Positions 47,631 through 57,569 are shown, counted from the stretch's first letter. The stretch is 64,000 nucleotides of DNA from Bradyrhizobium sp. CCGUVB1N3 (GCF_024199925.1 NZ_JANADR010000001.1:7257501-7321500), one strand, 5' to 3'. Numbers and translations are program-made. The notes: generated by a model not told the origin, from the letters alone.

Positions 47631-48389
47631 ATGGCGGAAATCAGAGGTATTCCGTTCGACGCGCCCCTTTATCATGGGGATGAAGAGCATGACGGCGCGT
47701 TTCTTAGCTGCCAAGCTGTACAAGCCATCTTTACGATTGCGAGCGAGGTGGAGGGTCTATTGCCAAGGCAGCTAACACCTGCCGCAAATCCTGCAGTCGG
47801 TGTTGTGGGTATAGCATGCTACGGCTCAAGCATCGTCGGACCATATATGGAGCAGTACTCCGGAATCGAAGTTCGTGATCCTGGTGGGGAGACCGGCTTC
47901 TATATTCCCTACATTTATGTAACCACAAACGATGCAGCCCTTGCGTCGGGACGCGAGACTCTCGGTGCGCCGAAGAAACTTGCACACATTGCGTTGACCC
48001 GCGAAGGTGGCCTGATTCAGGGGACGCTCGAGCGGCCGACAGGCAAACGTCTGCTGACCATCACTGCTCAACCAGACTCTCGCTTGAGAGCGGCGGCACG
48101 ACAGATGTATTCGACACACACCAACTTCTATTCGGTCAGACATTTGCCCCCCGTTAATCAATCCGGGAAAGGCACGGTAACACAGCTTGTAAAATGGTGC
48201 ACAGACCGGACTTTCCGACGAGACGAGTGGGGCGAAGAAGTACTATTTACCGGCCCGGTTTCACTAACTTACGACTCACCCTCAGTAATCGACCCGGTGC
48301 ACAATTTGGGGCTTGGCAGAATCATACTTGGCACGTACGAGGAGTACGATTCCAGGCTCCGAGCGATCGATCTCCTTTCGAACGAGTAA
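47631..48389 (+). CDS. Acetoacetate decarboxylase family protein
   Basis: 252 residues, full length, ATG at 47631 with GGAGGG eight bases ahead. The family layout is visible: RGIPFDAPLYHG, SEVEGLLPRQLTPAANPAVG, PYMEQYSGIEVRDPGG (a glutamate region), FYIPYIYVTTNDAALASGRE and LGAPKKLAHIAL (the conserved P-K-K/L segment of the active-site pocket). Acetoacetate decarboxylases use a lysine Schiff base to make acetone and CO2; relatives with other substrates exist, so the true reaction is uncertain. Lies 1.3 kb upstream of an SDR and oleate hydratase, perhaps one lipid-degradation set broken by an IS fragment. Confidence 0.88.
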   Translation: MAEIRGIPFDAPLYHGDEEHDGAFLSCQAVQAIFTIASEVEGLLPRQLTPAANPAVGVVGIACYGSSIVGPYMEQYSGIEVRDPGGETGFYIPYIYVTTNDAALASGRETLGAPKKLAHIALTREGGLIQGTLERPTGKRLLTITAQPDSRLRAAARQMYSTHTNFYSVRHLPPVNQSGKGTVTQLVKWCTDRTFRRDEWGEEVLFTGPVSLTYDSPSVIDPVHNLGLGRIILGTYEEYDSRLRAIDLLSNE

Positions 48390-48641
48390 ACCGCTGTTGT
48401 TGAAGCGGCGCTTCGGCCATGAACAGCGGGGCGGCTTGAGAGGATAGGAGTCGGGATCACTCCTTCCTTGGCGCTCGGAAGGAAGCCTGCAGTCCCTGGG
48501 GCCCGCTTGAACTGCGCTTCGCTTGTTGCGTCCCGTCTCAAACAATGTCCGGTTGGACCTCTAACGTCGGAAATGTGACACGACGACCGACTTCGTCGCT
48601 GTGACTCGGAAGGAGTAGTGGCCAGAGTTAATGCTCAGGAC
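48390..48641. other. No gene seen
   Basis: 250 bases between the decarboxylase gene and an IS fragment; may contain the terminator, but no clear hairpin with a T-run was found. Confidence 0.4.
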
Positions 48642-49132
48642 TCATTGATTGAGATAGAAGGCCGACGGAAGGTGCGATGAAGATCGCCGAGAAGAACGTG
48701 TGAGCAACATGGGGCGGTAGGCGTAGGCGGTGGCGAGGCGTCGGCATCGAGCATCCGGCGTGCGCCATTGTGGTCGCTCATCTGACCTTCTGAGAGCAGC
48801 ATGACGAGCGGCTTGGAGGTTCGCAGCTGTTCGGTGCACCTCAGATGGGTGGAATCGATCCTGATGCGCACTGGCTTTGGTCCTTCCGCCCGGCTGCCAG
48901 AGATCCGATCGAATATGCCGAGTCGGCTCTAGTGTGTGAAGCGCTTGTGGAGTGTTTTGTGTGGGTCCTTTTGGCACGTCCTTCGACCGTAGATCGTTGC
49001 GAATGACATAAACGATGCCACTGACAATGCTGCGGTCGTCGATTTTCGGCGCGCCATGCGCTAACGGAAAACACGTCAACATGTGCGCCATCTGACGGCC
49101 GCTGAGCAGAAACAAATCACGCATCATGGCCT
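48642..49132 (-). pseudogene. IS5-family transposase remnant (third subtype)
   Basis: MMRDLFLLSGRQMAHMLTCF, PLAHGAPKIDDRSIVSGIVY, VIRNDLRSKDVPKG matches the start of IS5-type proteins (MRDLFLLSxxQMxRLxPxFPxSHGxPRVDDRRVxSGIxxVxRxGLxWxDxP). The following sequence (DRFHPSEVHRTAA and on) is frameshifted and shortened. No intact DDE core. Confidence 0.75.
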
Positions 49133-49673
49133 CCGAATCCGGAGACCTTGAATGGCGCATCTATCAAAATTTATAGACCCTGAGCCTGCCTGCTCCTGGC
49201 ATGCGCTTTGCTGGTGTTGGTTTGTCGCACGATCTTTTGGCAGCGCCGTGCCAAGGTAAGAAGAAGCAGTAGAGCATGGGAAGGACATCCAATACTGCGG
49301 CAAAACTCCGAAGCTGTTCGAGGCTGCACTGACTCTGGCGGGAGCATCCCGCCGCATCCGAATTTGTCGCGGCTCACTCGCCGACTATCGGCCCGTTGAA
49401 AACGAGTTCTCATCTTCACCAATCGCGTCGGAGTGCGCCATGTACTTTGTGTTTTCTTCCTGCGTCGATCAGGCCATTTGCTTCTTTCTCGGTATCGCCG
49501 GCTTGGCGGCGGTGCTCGTCGTCATCCGATGGCTCCGCGAATTTACGACGATTGACTTCGACGCAAAGCTCCGAGTTCGCGGCTGTCGAAGGCCGCACGA
49601 TGCGCAGCGCGTCTTCCAAGGCGCCCCGATATTGCATCGACACTGATCGAAGCCCCCGGGCGAGGACAGTGTC
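49133..49673. other. No supportable gene
   Basis: 540 bases. Plus and minus frames of 60-90 codons exist but lack conserved motifs. Contains the ribosome binding region of the SDR gene (GAGG at about 49662). Confidence 0.4.
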
Positions 49674-50435
49674 ATGGGACGCGTGAACCAAAAAGTCATT
49701 CTGGTGACTGGTGCGGCGCGGGGGATGGGAGCGGCCCATGCCCGTTTTCTGGTTTCGGAGGGTGCTCGAGTCGTCGTCACCGATGTCCTTGATGCAGACG
49801 GAGAGGCTCTCGCCTTCGAACTGGGTAATGCCGCCATCTACATGCACCAGGATGTTAGCGATCCGAAAGCGTGGGCGACCGTGGTCGCGGCAGCAGAGGC
49901 CACCTTCGGTACCTTGCATGGACTCGTCAACAATGCGGGTATCGCCAGCATGGCTCCAATTGAGCAGTTCCCACTCGAGCAATGGAATAGGACCCTGGCA
50001 GTGAATTTAACCGGCGTATTCCTCGGCATCCAGGCCGCCCTACCAGCAATCAGGCGCGCGGGCGGAGGTTCGATCGTCAACATCTCATCGGTCGAGGGAC
50101 TGCGGGGTAGCCCTGGCCTTCATGCTTACGTCGCCTCCAAGTTCGGCGTGCGGGGTGTCACCAAGTCTGCCGCGCTGGAGGGAGCGGTCTCCGGAGTGCG
50201 TGTCAACTCAGTTCATCCTGGTCTCGTCGCGACGGCGATGAGTGAGAGCTTGGATCCGGCTCTTTTTCCAATTCCAATGGGACGGGCAGCCGAGCCGCTG
50301 GAGGTGTCCCAAGCGGTCGCATTCCTGCTTAGCGACGATTCCAGTTACATGACCGGTGCCGAAATAGTCCTCGATGGCGGCTTGACGATCGGCGTCCCGC
50401 ATAAATGTGCTGCGCTGGAGGATCTGTTTTCGTGA
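49674..50435 (+). CDS. SDR-family NAD(P)-dependent oxidoreductase, intact
   Basis: 253 residues, ordinary classical SDR size. Cofactor loop VTGAARGMGAAHAR (residues 11-24), acidic VVTDVLDAD (favours NAD), QDVSD, LVNNAGIAS (NAG motif), active-site Ser in IVNISSVEGL and Tyr/Lys in LHAYVASKFGV, and SVHPGLVATAM. The C-terminus ends DGGLTIG. Similar enzymes oxidise hydroxysteroids, hydroxy acids or 3-hydroxyacyl compounds. The next gene, oleate hydratase, begins 38 bases on and makes hydroxy fatty acids, so oxidation of 10-hydroxystearate to the keto acid is a reasonable guess, but unproven. Confidence 0.92.
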   Translation: MGRVNQKVILVTGAARGMGAAHARFLVSEGARVVVTDVLDADGEALAFELGNAAIYMHQDVSDPKAWATVVAAAEATFGTLHGLVNNAGIASMAPIEQFPLEQWNRTLAVNLTGVFLGIQAALPAIRRAGGGSIVNISSVEGLRGSPGLHAYVASKFGVRGVTKSAALEGAVSGVRVNSVHPGLVATAMSESLDPALFPIPMGRAAEPLEVSQAVAFLLSDDSSYMTGAEIVLDGGLTIGVPHKCAALEDLFS

Positions 50436-50473
50436 CATCAATCGGCGCGCTGGCCAATCGGAGGGGACACGCC

Positions 50474-52237
50474 ATGTATTATAGCAGTGGAAACTACGAA
50501 GCCTTTGCCCGTCCTCGCAAGCCCGATGCGGTCGACAAGAAGACTGCTTGGTTCATCGGTGCTGGTCTAGCGACGCTCGCCGGCGCGGCCTTCCTCATTC
50601 GCGATGGACATATGGCCGGTAACCGGATCAAAATTCTCGAACGGTTGAATCTGCCGGGCGGAGCGCTCGACGGGATTAAGCAGCCCGAAAAGGGATTTGT
50701 CATTCGGGGTGGCCGGGAAATGGAAGACCATTTCGAGTGTCTATGGGATCTGTTCGGGTCGATCCCATCACTGGAAGTGAAAGGCGCCAGCGTGCTCGAT
50801 GAGTTCTATTGGTTGAACAAGGATGATCCGAACTATTCGTTACAACGAGCGACAGTGAATCGGGGGCAGGATGCGCATACCGATGGTCTTTTCACCCTGA
50901 CCGGCAAAGCGCAGAGAGAGTTGATCGCCATCTTTCTTGCTAATCCTCGGGATATGGAAAACAAACGCATCGATGAAGTCTTTGGGCAAGATGTTCTGAG
51001 CAGCAATTTCTGGCTTTATTGGCGCACAATGTTCGCCTTTCAAGAATGGCATTCCGCGCTGGAAATGAAGCTGTACCTGCATCGATTCATCCATCACATT
51101 GGCGGGCTCCCGGATTTCAGCGCACTGAAGTTTACAAAGTACAATCAATATGAATCCCTCATTCTACCACTCTGCGATTGGTTGGCGAAGAGGGGTGTCG
51201 TCTTTCAATTCGGTGTTGAAGTCACTGATATCGATTTCGAGATCCGGCCCGGATACAAGCAGGCCACACGCATCAACTACAATAGAGACGGTTGCAACGG
51301 CGGAATTGATCTTCGCGCGGACGATCTCGTCTTTGTGACGATCGGCTCTTTGACGGACAATTCCGACGCCGGCGATCATCACACGCCCGCTAGAATTTAT
51401 GAACGTGCTGCCCCAGCATGGGATCTCTGGCGGCGTATCGCGACAAAAAGCACGGATTTCGGCCGGCCTGACATTTTCGGCGGAAACATCAGTGCGACCA
51501 AGTGGGAATCTGCGACTATCACGACCTTAGACACTCGCATCCCAAACTATATTCGTAAGATCGCCAAACGCGATCCATTCAGCGGCAAAGTTGTCACAGG
51601 AGGCATTGTTACGGTGAAGGATTCGAGTTGGCTGCTCAGTTGGACGGTGAACCGCCAGCCGCACTTCAAGCATCAGCCAAGAGACCAAATTATCGTTTGG
51701 CTCTATTCTCTCTTCGTCGACAAGCCCGGTGATTTCATAAGGAAACCGATGCAAGAGTGCACTGGCGCGGAGGTTACGCAGGAATGGCTTTATCACCTTG
51801 GTGTACCCGTTGCGGATATACCGCAACTCGCCGAGACGGGCGCAAAAACGGTTCCCGTCATGATGCCCTACGTTACCTCCCTTTTCATGCCGAGGCAGGC
51901 TGGCGACAGGCCAGATGTTGTACCAAAGGGTGCTACCAATTTCGCTTTCATAGGTCAATTTGCCGAGTCGGCCAGCCGAGATTGTGTATTCACAACCGAG
52001 TATTCTGTTCGCACCGCAATGGAGGCTGCCTACACGCTTCTCAGCATCGAACGCGGGGTCCCGCAGGTGTTCAACTCGACATACGACGTTCGCGAGATCT
52101 TTGCCGCAGTCGCTCGACTGTGTGACGGCAGCGACGTTCAGGTTGAACCAGCGGTTCTGCGCCAACTATTGCTGAAGACGGTTGAAGCTACTGACCTTGG
52201 AGGACTGCTCGATGAGCATCACTTGATCTCCAATTGA
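50474..52237 (+). CDS. ohyA: Oleate hydratase
   Basis: 587 residues from the ATG at 50474, the expected size. Starts MYYSSGNYEAFARPRKP, matching the MYYSxGNYEAFARP-type opening of the family, then the flavin-binding GAGLATLAGAAFLIRDG and ILERLNLPGGALDG. The active-site loop RGGREMEDHFECLWDL contains the Glu of GREM, and FHQWHSA-like sequence appears as FAFQEWHSALEMKLYLHRFI. Late motifs VPKGATNFAFIGQFAE and FTTEYSVRTAMEAAY agree. The enzyme hydrates cis-9 double bonds of free fatty acids with FAD as structural cofactor. Forms a pair with the SDR gene upstream. An IS5 fragment starts 70 bases after the stop. Confidence 0.95.
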   Translation: MYYSSGNYEAFARPRKPDAVDKKTAWFIGAGLATLAGAAFLIRDGHMAGNRIKILERLNLPGGALDGIKQPEKGFVIRGGREMEDHFECLWDLFGSIPSLEVKGASVLDEFYWLNKDDPNYSLQRATVNRGQDAHTDGLFTLTGKAQRELIAIFLANPRDMENKRIDEVFGQDVLSSNFWLYWRTMFAFQEWHSALEMKLYLHRFIHHIGGLPDFSALKFTKYNQYESLILPLCDWLAKRGVVFQFGVEVTDIDFEIRPGYKQATRINYNRDGCNGGIDLRADDLVFVTIGSLTDNSDAGDHHTPARIYERAAPAWDLWRRIATKSTDFGRPDIFGGNISATKWESATITTLDTRIPNYIRKIAKRDPFSGKVVTGGIVTVKDSSWLLSWTVNRQPHFKHQPRDQIIVWLYSLFVDKPGDFIRKPMQECTGAEVTQEWLYHLGVPVADIPQLAETGAKTVPVMMPYVTSLFMPRQAGDRPDVVPKGATNFAFIGQFAESASRDCVFTTEYSVRTAMEAAYTLLSIERGVPQVFNSTYDVREIFAAVARLCDGSDVQVEPAVLRQLLLKTVEATDLGGLLDEHHLISN

Positions 52238-52307
52238 CGAGAAAATGCGGCGTGGTCAGTTGCCTCATTCAGGAGGACACCGTTCTTTACCAGGCTAGGG
52301 TGGGCAA

Positions 52308-52745
52308 TCAAGCTTGAACAGCCGGTCGCGATTCTTGGAGAAGGTCGAGTGATCCCACACCGGATCGTCCACGCCCAGGCCGACAAACCAGCGGAATAAC
52401 AGGTCGAACTCCAGCCGCTCCATCAATTGTCGTTCCGAGCGGATGCCGTAGAAGGCCTGCAACAACATCGCCCGAAGCAGCCTCTCCGGTGCAATCGAGG
52501 GCCGACCAAAGTCCGTGTAAAGCCCCGCAAATGCTGTCGAGAGATCGCTCAGCGCAGCGTTTACGATCTCCCGGATCTTCCGTAGCGGGTGATCTGGGCG
52601 AACTCGCGCTTCAAGATCCACGTAGCTGAACAACGATCCAGACCGCTCGTCCGATCCCCGCATCCTGGTCTCCCGATTCAACCATCGAGAGAATCACGTC
52701 CAATGCCATCTCGCCAGAGACTTCTTCAACAGCCTGCTAAAGGAT
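52308..52745 (-). pseudogene. IS5-type element, left-end fragment (copy B of two)
   Basis: Left end TTAGCAGGCTGTTGAAGAAG at about 52745, transposase start MNRETRMRGSDERSGSLFSY at 52681, through HSTFSKNRDRLFKLD at about 52308. It is about 97 percent like copy A (35341-35772) by eye, and homology stops at the same place, within the shared words CAATCAAGCT. Confidence 0.85.
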
Positions 52746-53005
52746 TTGCGACCTTTCGTGTCTGACCAGATGCTGCGATTTGCGCGTTTGGACTCAATCC
52801 GACAATTTGACGGCCACGTAACAAGATCCTTAAAGCGATCCCCAGCAATTCCGTCCGCAGAGCTTCGATCGCGAGTTGGCACGCGACTTGCTGCGGCATG
52901 ACGTCATCACCGTATCCGGTCCCGACTACCATCCGGTGATGCAGGGCAGACCCGATGTCTCTAACGGGCCCGTCCGCTCGACGATGCATGCTGGCGTGTT
53001 GCGTA

Positions 53006-53365
53006 ATGAAACCACATGTTAGAGCCGCAGCGGCTGCAACCGCATTTGCGCACGGACTTCGCCGCGATGTTGTGAGCGTCTACGAGCATGAAACTCGTGG
53101 TTACAGCAGGACAAGTGTCTCTGTACGCGGGAATAATGCGAACGGATTCGACTACGATCACAACTGTCGCATCAGTGGCTCGTTACCTAGCATGCAGCAC
53201 CATGGAACAGGGGCACGCTTACAGCTCGTCCCGAAGCGCCTCGGGACGTACATCGGCTTCGATCACGACACCGCATCCTACTTTACAGTGAAGATTAGCT
53301 GCGGTCGCATCTGCCTGTTTGATCGTCGGGAAGGAACGCACTTTACGTTTACTGTGTGGTCCTGA
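53006..53365 (+). CDS. Small hypothetical protein, paralogue of 43312-43575
   Basis: 119 residues from the ATG at 53006: KPHVRAAAAATAFAHGLRRD, VVSVYEHETRGYSRTSVSVR, GNNANGFDYDHNCRISGSLP, followed by a second half with RLGTYIGFDHDTASYFTVKI and LFDRREGTHFTFTVWS that the paralogue lacks. The second half looks like a small beta-barrel or beta-sandwich (alternating hydrophobics), so this may be the complete form. No signal peptide. The cold-shock-domain gene starts 15 bases after its stop, so the two are probably cotranscribed. Function unknown. Confidence 0.6.
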   Translation: MKPHVRAAAAATAFAHGLRRDVVSVYEHETRGYSRTSVSVRGNNANGFDYDHNCRISGSLPSMQHHGTGARLQLVPKRLGTYIGFDHDTASYFTVKISCGRICLFDRREGTHFTFTVWS

Positions 53366-53380
53366 TCACGGAGAATAGAA

Positions 53381-53596
53381 GTGAAGATAGGCAAAGTGAT
53401 TTACTGGAATCGCAACCGCCATTTCGGTTTCATTCGGTACGACGACGGCGATGACGATCAATTTGTTCACGCGTCGATTGACACCGATACGCTCTACGTT
53501 GGTGATGTTGTTCTCTTTGAAGTCGCTCGCGACAGGCGAAGCCGTCGCGAGCACGCGGTGAACATCATGAGACAGAACTCGCCGGTGCGGGAATGA
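53381..53596 (+). CDS. Divergent cold-shock-domain protein, 71 residues
   Basis: MKIGKVIYWNRNRHFGFIRY resembles the CspA start (GxVxWF...GFGFI), with the RNP1-like segment HFGFIRY and RNP2-like QFVHAS. Between them lies an acidic DDGDDDQ. A later block YVGDVVLFEVARDRRSRREH fits the last strands of the OB fold. Members bind single-stranded RNA or DNA. It is clearly different from the standard CspA protein at 60873. Follows the paralogue protein at 53006 in a likely two-gene operon. Confidence 0.8.
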   Translation: MKIGKVIYWNRNRHFGFIRYDDGDDDQFVHASIDTDTLYVGDVVLFEVARDRRSRREHAVNIMRQNSPVRE

Positions 53597-54027
53597 TCGC
53601 TCGAAGCCAGCTAATCTTATTGAGCCAGAGTGTCGCAGTCCTTGTCGATACCGATCATAATTTTGAGCATACACTCACTTTTCAGCATGGGAAGGCTGAG
53701 ATGGGTCTGACAAAATCACGGGACGTGACGTCGTGGTTGTCGACGTTATAATGAGGGCCTTGCGTGAGACATGCGGGACGAGCCAGACCGCTTCGCACGG
53801 GCTGATGGGGTCAAGCCAGATCGAGGAATCCGATCCCATCGAACAGATTGCGCGCGGAGGTGTTGGCACTAGCGTTCCCCGGAAACCGGCTTGGCCTCGA
53901 CAAAAGCTTGTCGGAAAAGCGTTACGGAGATCATGAGGTGCGCATCCGGGTCAGGCAGGACAGAGCGCTTGGCGAACAGCCCATCAAGGAAGCTCGGATC
54001 GCGAGGGAAAAGGCGGAGCACCTACCC
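53597..54027. other. No supportable gene
   Basis: 430 bases after the cold-shock-domain gene; frames are open but without domains. Confidence 0.4.
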
Positions 54028-54131
54028 CGGGCAAGGAGCGTGAGGACCTTCTGAAGAAGGTTCACGAAGCTGATGTAGCCGCCCGCATAGCCGAATGGCT
54101 GAACTCACAGGGTCTCGAGGCCCCGACCTAG
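54028..54131 (+). pseudogene. C-terminal remnant of a small unknown protein
   Basis: GKEREDLLKKVHEADVAARI AEWLNSQGLEAPT ends at a TAG (54129-54131). It is helical and charged, coding-like, and lacks its beginning. A family of short rhizobial proteins ends similarly, but I cannot name it. Confidence 0.35.
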
Positions 54132-54668
54132 TTCCGGCGCGCCGACATGCCGGCGTGCGTCGGTGAGAACAGGTTCAACCGGAGAGAAGCTGGTGGGCGT
54201 AGCTGATGATCGTGGGATGCCGGGATGATCTGCGAGAGGATGGTCGCGCGAATGCACGGAGACCGCGCGCGCTCGGGGACCGCCGTTCCGCGGCGTAGAG
54301 CCGTCCCCTTAAGGGACTTGCCCAATCCTCATTATTGAATACTAGGAAGCTGTCTTCCTATATCTGGCGCAGAGGCGACGCAAATGGCCGCCTTTCTGCG
54401 GCGAGCGCCGGAAACTCAACAGCGCGACATAGGCAGCCGAATAACGAAACTGGAGCAATGAAGTCTCTCTGCCACTAACGCCCCAACCTGCGTCTCCGCC
54501 AGTAGCTTCGCCTTCGAACTTTTTCGGATAAAGCTGAGACAACCGAACGCGAGCAACGAACCACCGAACGCCGCACACGACCCTACCGATCAACAGAGCG
54601 AACGGTTTACAGCGTCATCCTTTGTCAGGGCACGCGCTCAGCTTGCCGCAACGCTGACCGGTGCGAAC
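54132..54668. other. No gene seen
   Basis: About 540 bases with no convincing coding frame. Confidence 0.4.
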
Positions 54669-55280
54669 TTGGAAATGCTTAGGAACGAGATCGGACTGGC
54701 GGGGCAGCAAGTAGCACGGTGGGAATCAGCAGACACGATCGAGGGTGACGGTATTTTCCACGACGTGGTCGCATCGTCGTATGTGGAACTGCAGCGTTTT
54801 CAGAACGCGGACGGCGATTGCGAGCCACACAGGAACCCGCAGAAGAGTGCAATATCGTACGTGCATGACGCGGCGCGCCAGTATTCTTCTGTTGGTCATC
54901 ATCTGGAACGATATCCCAAAGGACTGGCGCACGAGGCCGGGTGGCATATGCGCGGTCTGACGAAATCTTCTTTTGTGTCATTGGCCAAGGATGGCTCAAA
55001 TCTGCCCAGTTCGCAGGACCCTTGGGCGAGGAGAATCGCCGAAAGCACGGCAAGGTTGCACACCTACATGGTACCCAGGGCGATGATCTGGACGCCCCAA
55101 GGGATCATGAGCAGCATTCGGCTCGGGGCGAACGAAATTAGCGGTTCGGCTGCACGCCTCCTGAGCAAGCTGAGCGAAATACCTACCCAAGAGACCGAGG
55201 TCTTGTTTCTGGGCGCCAATCTGGGTGACTACCGGACCGCCAGCGAACCAAATCCGTACAGGGGCGCGCCAGGTGAATAA
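54669..55280 (+). pseudogene. Possible XRE/MqsA-type DNA-binding remnant
   Basis: Just before and after the first ATG the frame reads LTGANLEMLRNEIGLAGQQV ARWESADTIEG, which fits the helix-turn-helix of MqsA-like XRE antitoxins (LSGxxIRxLRxxLGLxxQxxARxxGxxxQxVARWE) with part of the turn deleted. VVASSYVELQRF follows. The remainder is unlike anything I know. Assigned with low certainty. Confidence 0.35.
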
Positions 55281-55694
55281 AGGACCGTGCCGCCATCTGC
55301 GCTGGAGTTGTGCGGCGGTCTTGGACGTTGCAGCGAACGCTGAAAGGAATGCGCTGGCCTCAAATAGTCGCCCGTTCTTTAATCGCGGGCACGGTGTCAA
55401 CCCCGATCGACAAAAATAATCCGCTGCCGGGTTCGTGGTTCTTTCCGCGGTCGTCTCTATGCAGGAGCGCCGCATGATGGCGTTCAAGAAGTGCGACATC
55501 TCGATGTTGAGAGCGCGGTGCGTTACCGCCCGCAGGGGCGACTTCGAGATTGCCAACACCTTCGTCCCGGCAGGGACGCATGTTCCGCCGAAGGCGGATC
55601 TGGATTGGTTTAAAACTGGATCGTGCGGCACGCGTCTCTACTTGGAACTCGGTGCCATCGGTCCAGATGGCGAGGATGCGCACCCTCCACGCCC
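55281..55694. other. Unassigned, next to Tn3 relic
   Basis: A plus frame at 55435-55690 (CDISMLRARCVTARRGDFEI, ANTFVPAGTHVPPKADLDWF) looks coding-like but unidentified. Confidence 0.35.
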
Positions 55695-56345
55695 GTTCAG
55701 AAACCTATCGCGCCGCTCAGGCCTGCATCACCGACGCACACACCTGTCACCCGCATTCCCGCCTGTGTGGGGGCAACGGAACGACTGCGTCGTCCGACGG
55801 GCAGTTCTTTCGCGCCAGCGACCGAGCGGCAAAATGCAGCGACGCCAATCTGCACTATGGCAGCGAACCGGGATCGAAGTTTTACAGCCACCTGTCGGAC
55901 CAGTACGGCTATTTCAGCATCCTGCCCATCAGCCCGACGGAAAGTGAAGCGACCTATGTGCTGGATCGAATATTCGACCAGGACACGATCTTCGATATCC
56001 ATGACACTGGCGGGGCGAGCGATCATCTCTTCGGGCTATTCGCCCTTGTCAGAGCTTCGCCCCGCGTCTACGCAACCTCTAGTATCGAAAGTTCCACATA
56101 TTCGAGAAAGGCGATGCTTACCCGGCGCGCTAGCGAACCACATCGGCGCGCCGATCAACACTACATTGATCCTCGACCATTGGGATGACCCGCTCCATTT
56201 CGCAGCGTCGATCACGACGCGCTCCGTCGTTCCCTCGACGAAGGCAGCGCACAAACTCAAGCGTGCGGTGTTCTTCCACGAGCGCGGCGAAATCCGTGAC
56301 CGGTCATTCGAGAACCAGGCATTCCGCGATCGTGAGCCGATCGAC
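55695..56345 (+). pseudogene. tnpA: Tn3-family transposase, central and C-terminal remnant
   Basis: In several frames: [125 protein letters not shown]. These are consecutive blocks of the DDE domain of Tn3 transposases. Several internal segments are deleted (for example between ITTRSVVPS and [12 protein letters not shown]), so it is far from intact. No 38-bp Tn3 ends were identified. Confidence 0.85.
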
Positions 56346-56844
56346 GAGTAAATTGCGCAGCCTGCAATCAACAATCTTCAGCATCTCCCGTTTCGGCGCG
56401 CGAAGTTGATTTTCTCCGATGAATAAAGCGCCGATAAAAAGCCGGACGATCGGCCTCAGCGACGGCGGGATGCGTGGGCGACCATTTTGGCCGCGTCGGA
56501 ACGGTAATCGCGGCCAGGGGCACCCACGCTCGTTCGAGCGTCACCGGATCGCGCAGCTGAGCGACCGTCTCGGTGCGGATGTCCAGCCACTCGAACGAAC
56601 GACCGTGGACGGCCACAAGTTGAGCAGGCCGGAGCGTGGCAAAATGATCTCGACGGGAAACCCTTATCACTCGACAGACTCGACTTGGGTTGTCGCGCAG
56701 GTTCAAGATGATCTGGCCTACCTGTTCAACTACTGGAAGTAAGAGCTTGATAGTCATAGGCGCCTGACCGTTTCGTCGCAGCACAGAGCGCTGGAGGATG
56801 ACACTTCCACCAATTGAGGGCGAGGTTTCTCTTTTCAGAACGGC
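56346..56844. other. No supportable gene
   Basis: 500 bases separating the Tn3 and recombinase relics; open frames without domains. Confidence 0.4.
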
Positions 56845-57327
56845 ATGGCCCCGATGTTGTTGCCTGGCGTTCAAACTTCGCCTGGGGAAACCGAAACCCT
56901 GCAACTCAATCTCCCTCGCAACAGGGCCGATGTGGTCCGTTATCCCGAGGCTTTCGTTCAGCGCGTTCGAGAGCTCGCTCTCAATCATCACGACGACGAG
57001 ATCGTGGCCCTTCTGCGCGGAGAAGGTCATCGCAGCTCTACGGGCAAGCCGCTCACGGCGGGTACCATCAAATGGTTACGATACAAGCACCGCATTCCGG
57101 CCCCGCTCCCTTCCAAAGGAAGCCTCAACGTTCGGCAAGTGCAGGAACGATACGGTGTCAGTCTCTATGTCGTCCATTATTGGATCGAACGCGGCGTCGT
57201 CTCCGCAATACATCGCAAGCCGAATGCACCCTACGTGATCACAATCGACAACGAACTGGATCAACGCCTCCGCACTTGGGTCGCCAGCTCGGCCCATCTC
57301 CATCGATCCCCAACGCCAATTGTATGA
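56845..57327 (+). pseudogene. Large serine recombinase, C-terminal helix-turn-helix part
   Basis: LNLPRNRADVVRYPEAFVQR, LNHHDDEIVALLRGEGHRSS, TGKPLTAGTIKWLRYKHRIP, LNVRQVQERYGVSLYVVHYW IERGVV. Rhizobial recombinases of mobile elements share the DDEIAxLLxxEGHRSxxGxxxTxxxxxWIRxKHxI and YYWIERGVIxAR motifs in their C-terminal region. The serine catalytic domain is absent, so this is a remnant. Confidence 0.7.
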
Positions 57328-57569
57328 GGTGCATTATGCCTACCGCGTCGGGATGCCTAGCGGACGCAGCTTCTTGCCGCTTGCCTTACCGCGCCTCTGC
57401 TTGGCAGGTTCCGGCCGTTCGAACGCTTCGACAGCCTCTGCACTGCCGTCGAAGGTCTGTACTATGGTCTGACCATTCGTGCCGATCGGCCCCAATTGCG
57501 GATCAGCGAAACTTCTCTAAACAGGGTCGGCTTCGCGGATAGCTCGATGCGGCGATGCTGAATCGAAGA
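57328..57569. other. No gene seen
   Basis: Short intergenic stretch between recombinase relic and small membrane gene. Confidence 0.4.

Noticed and set aside
49416..49982. A 188-codon minus frame overlapping the SDR start
   Set aside because: Antisense to the conserved cofactor-binding region of the SDR gene; no domain found.
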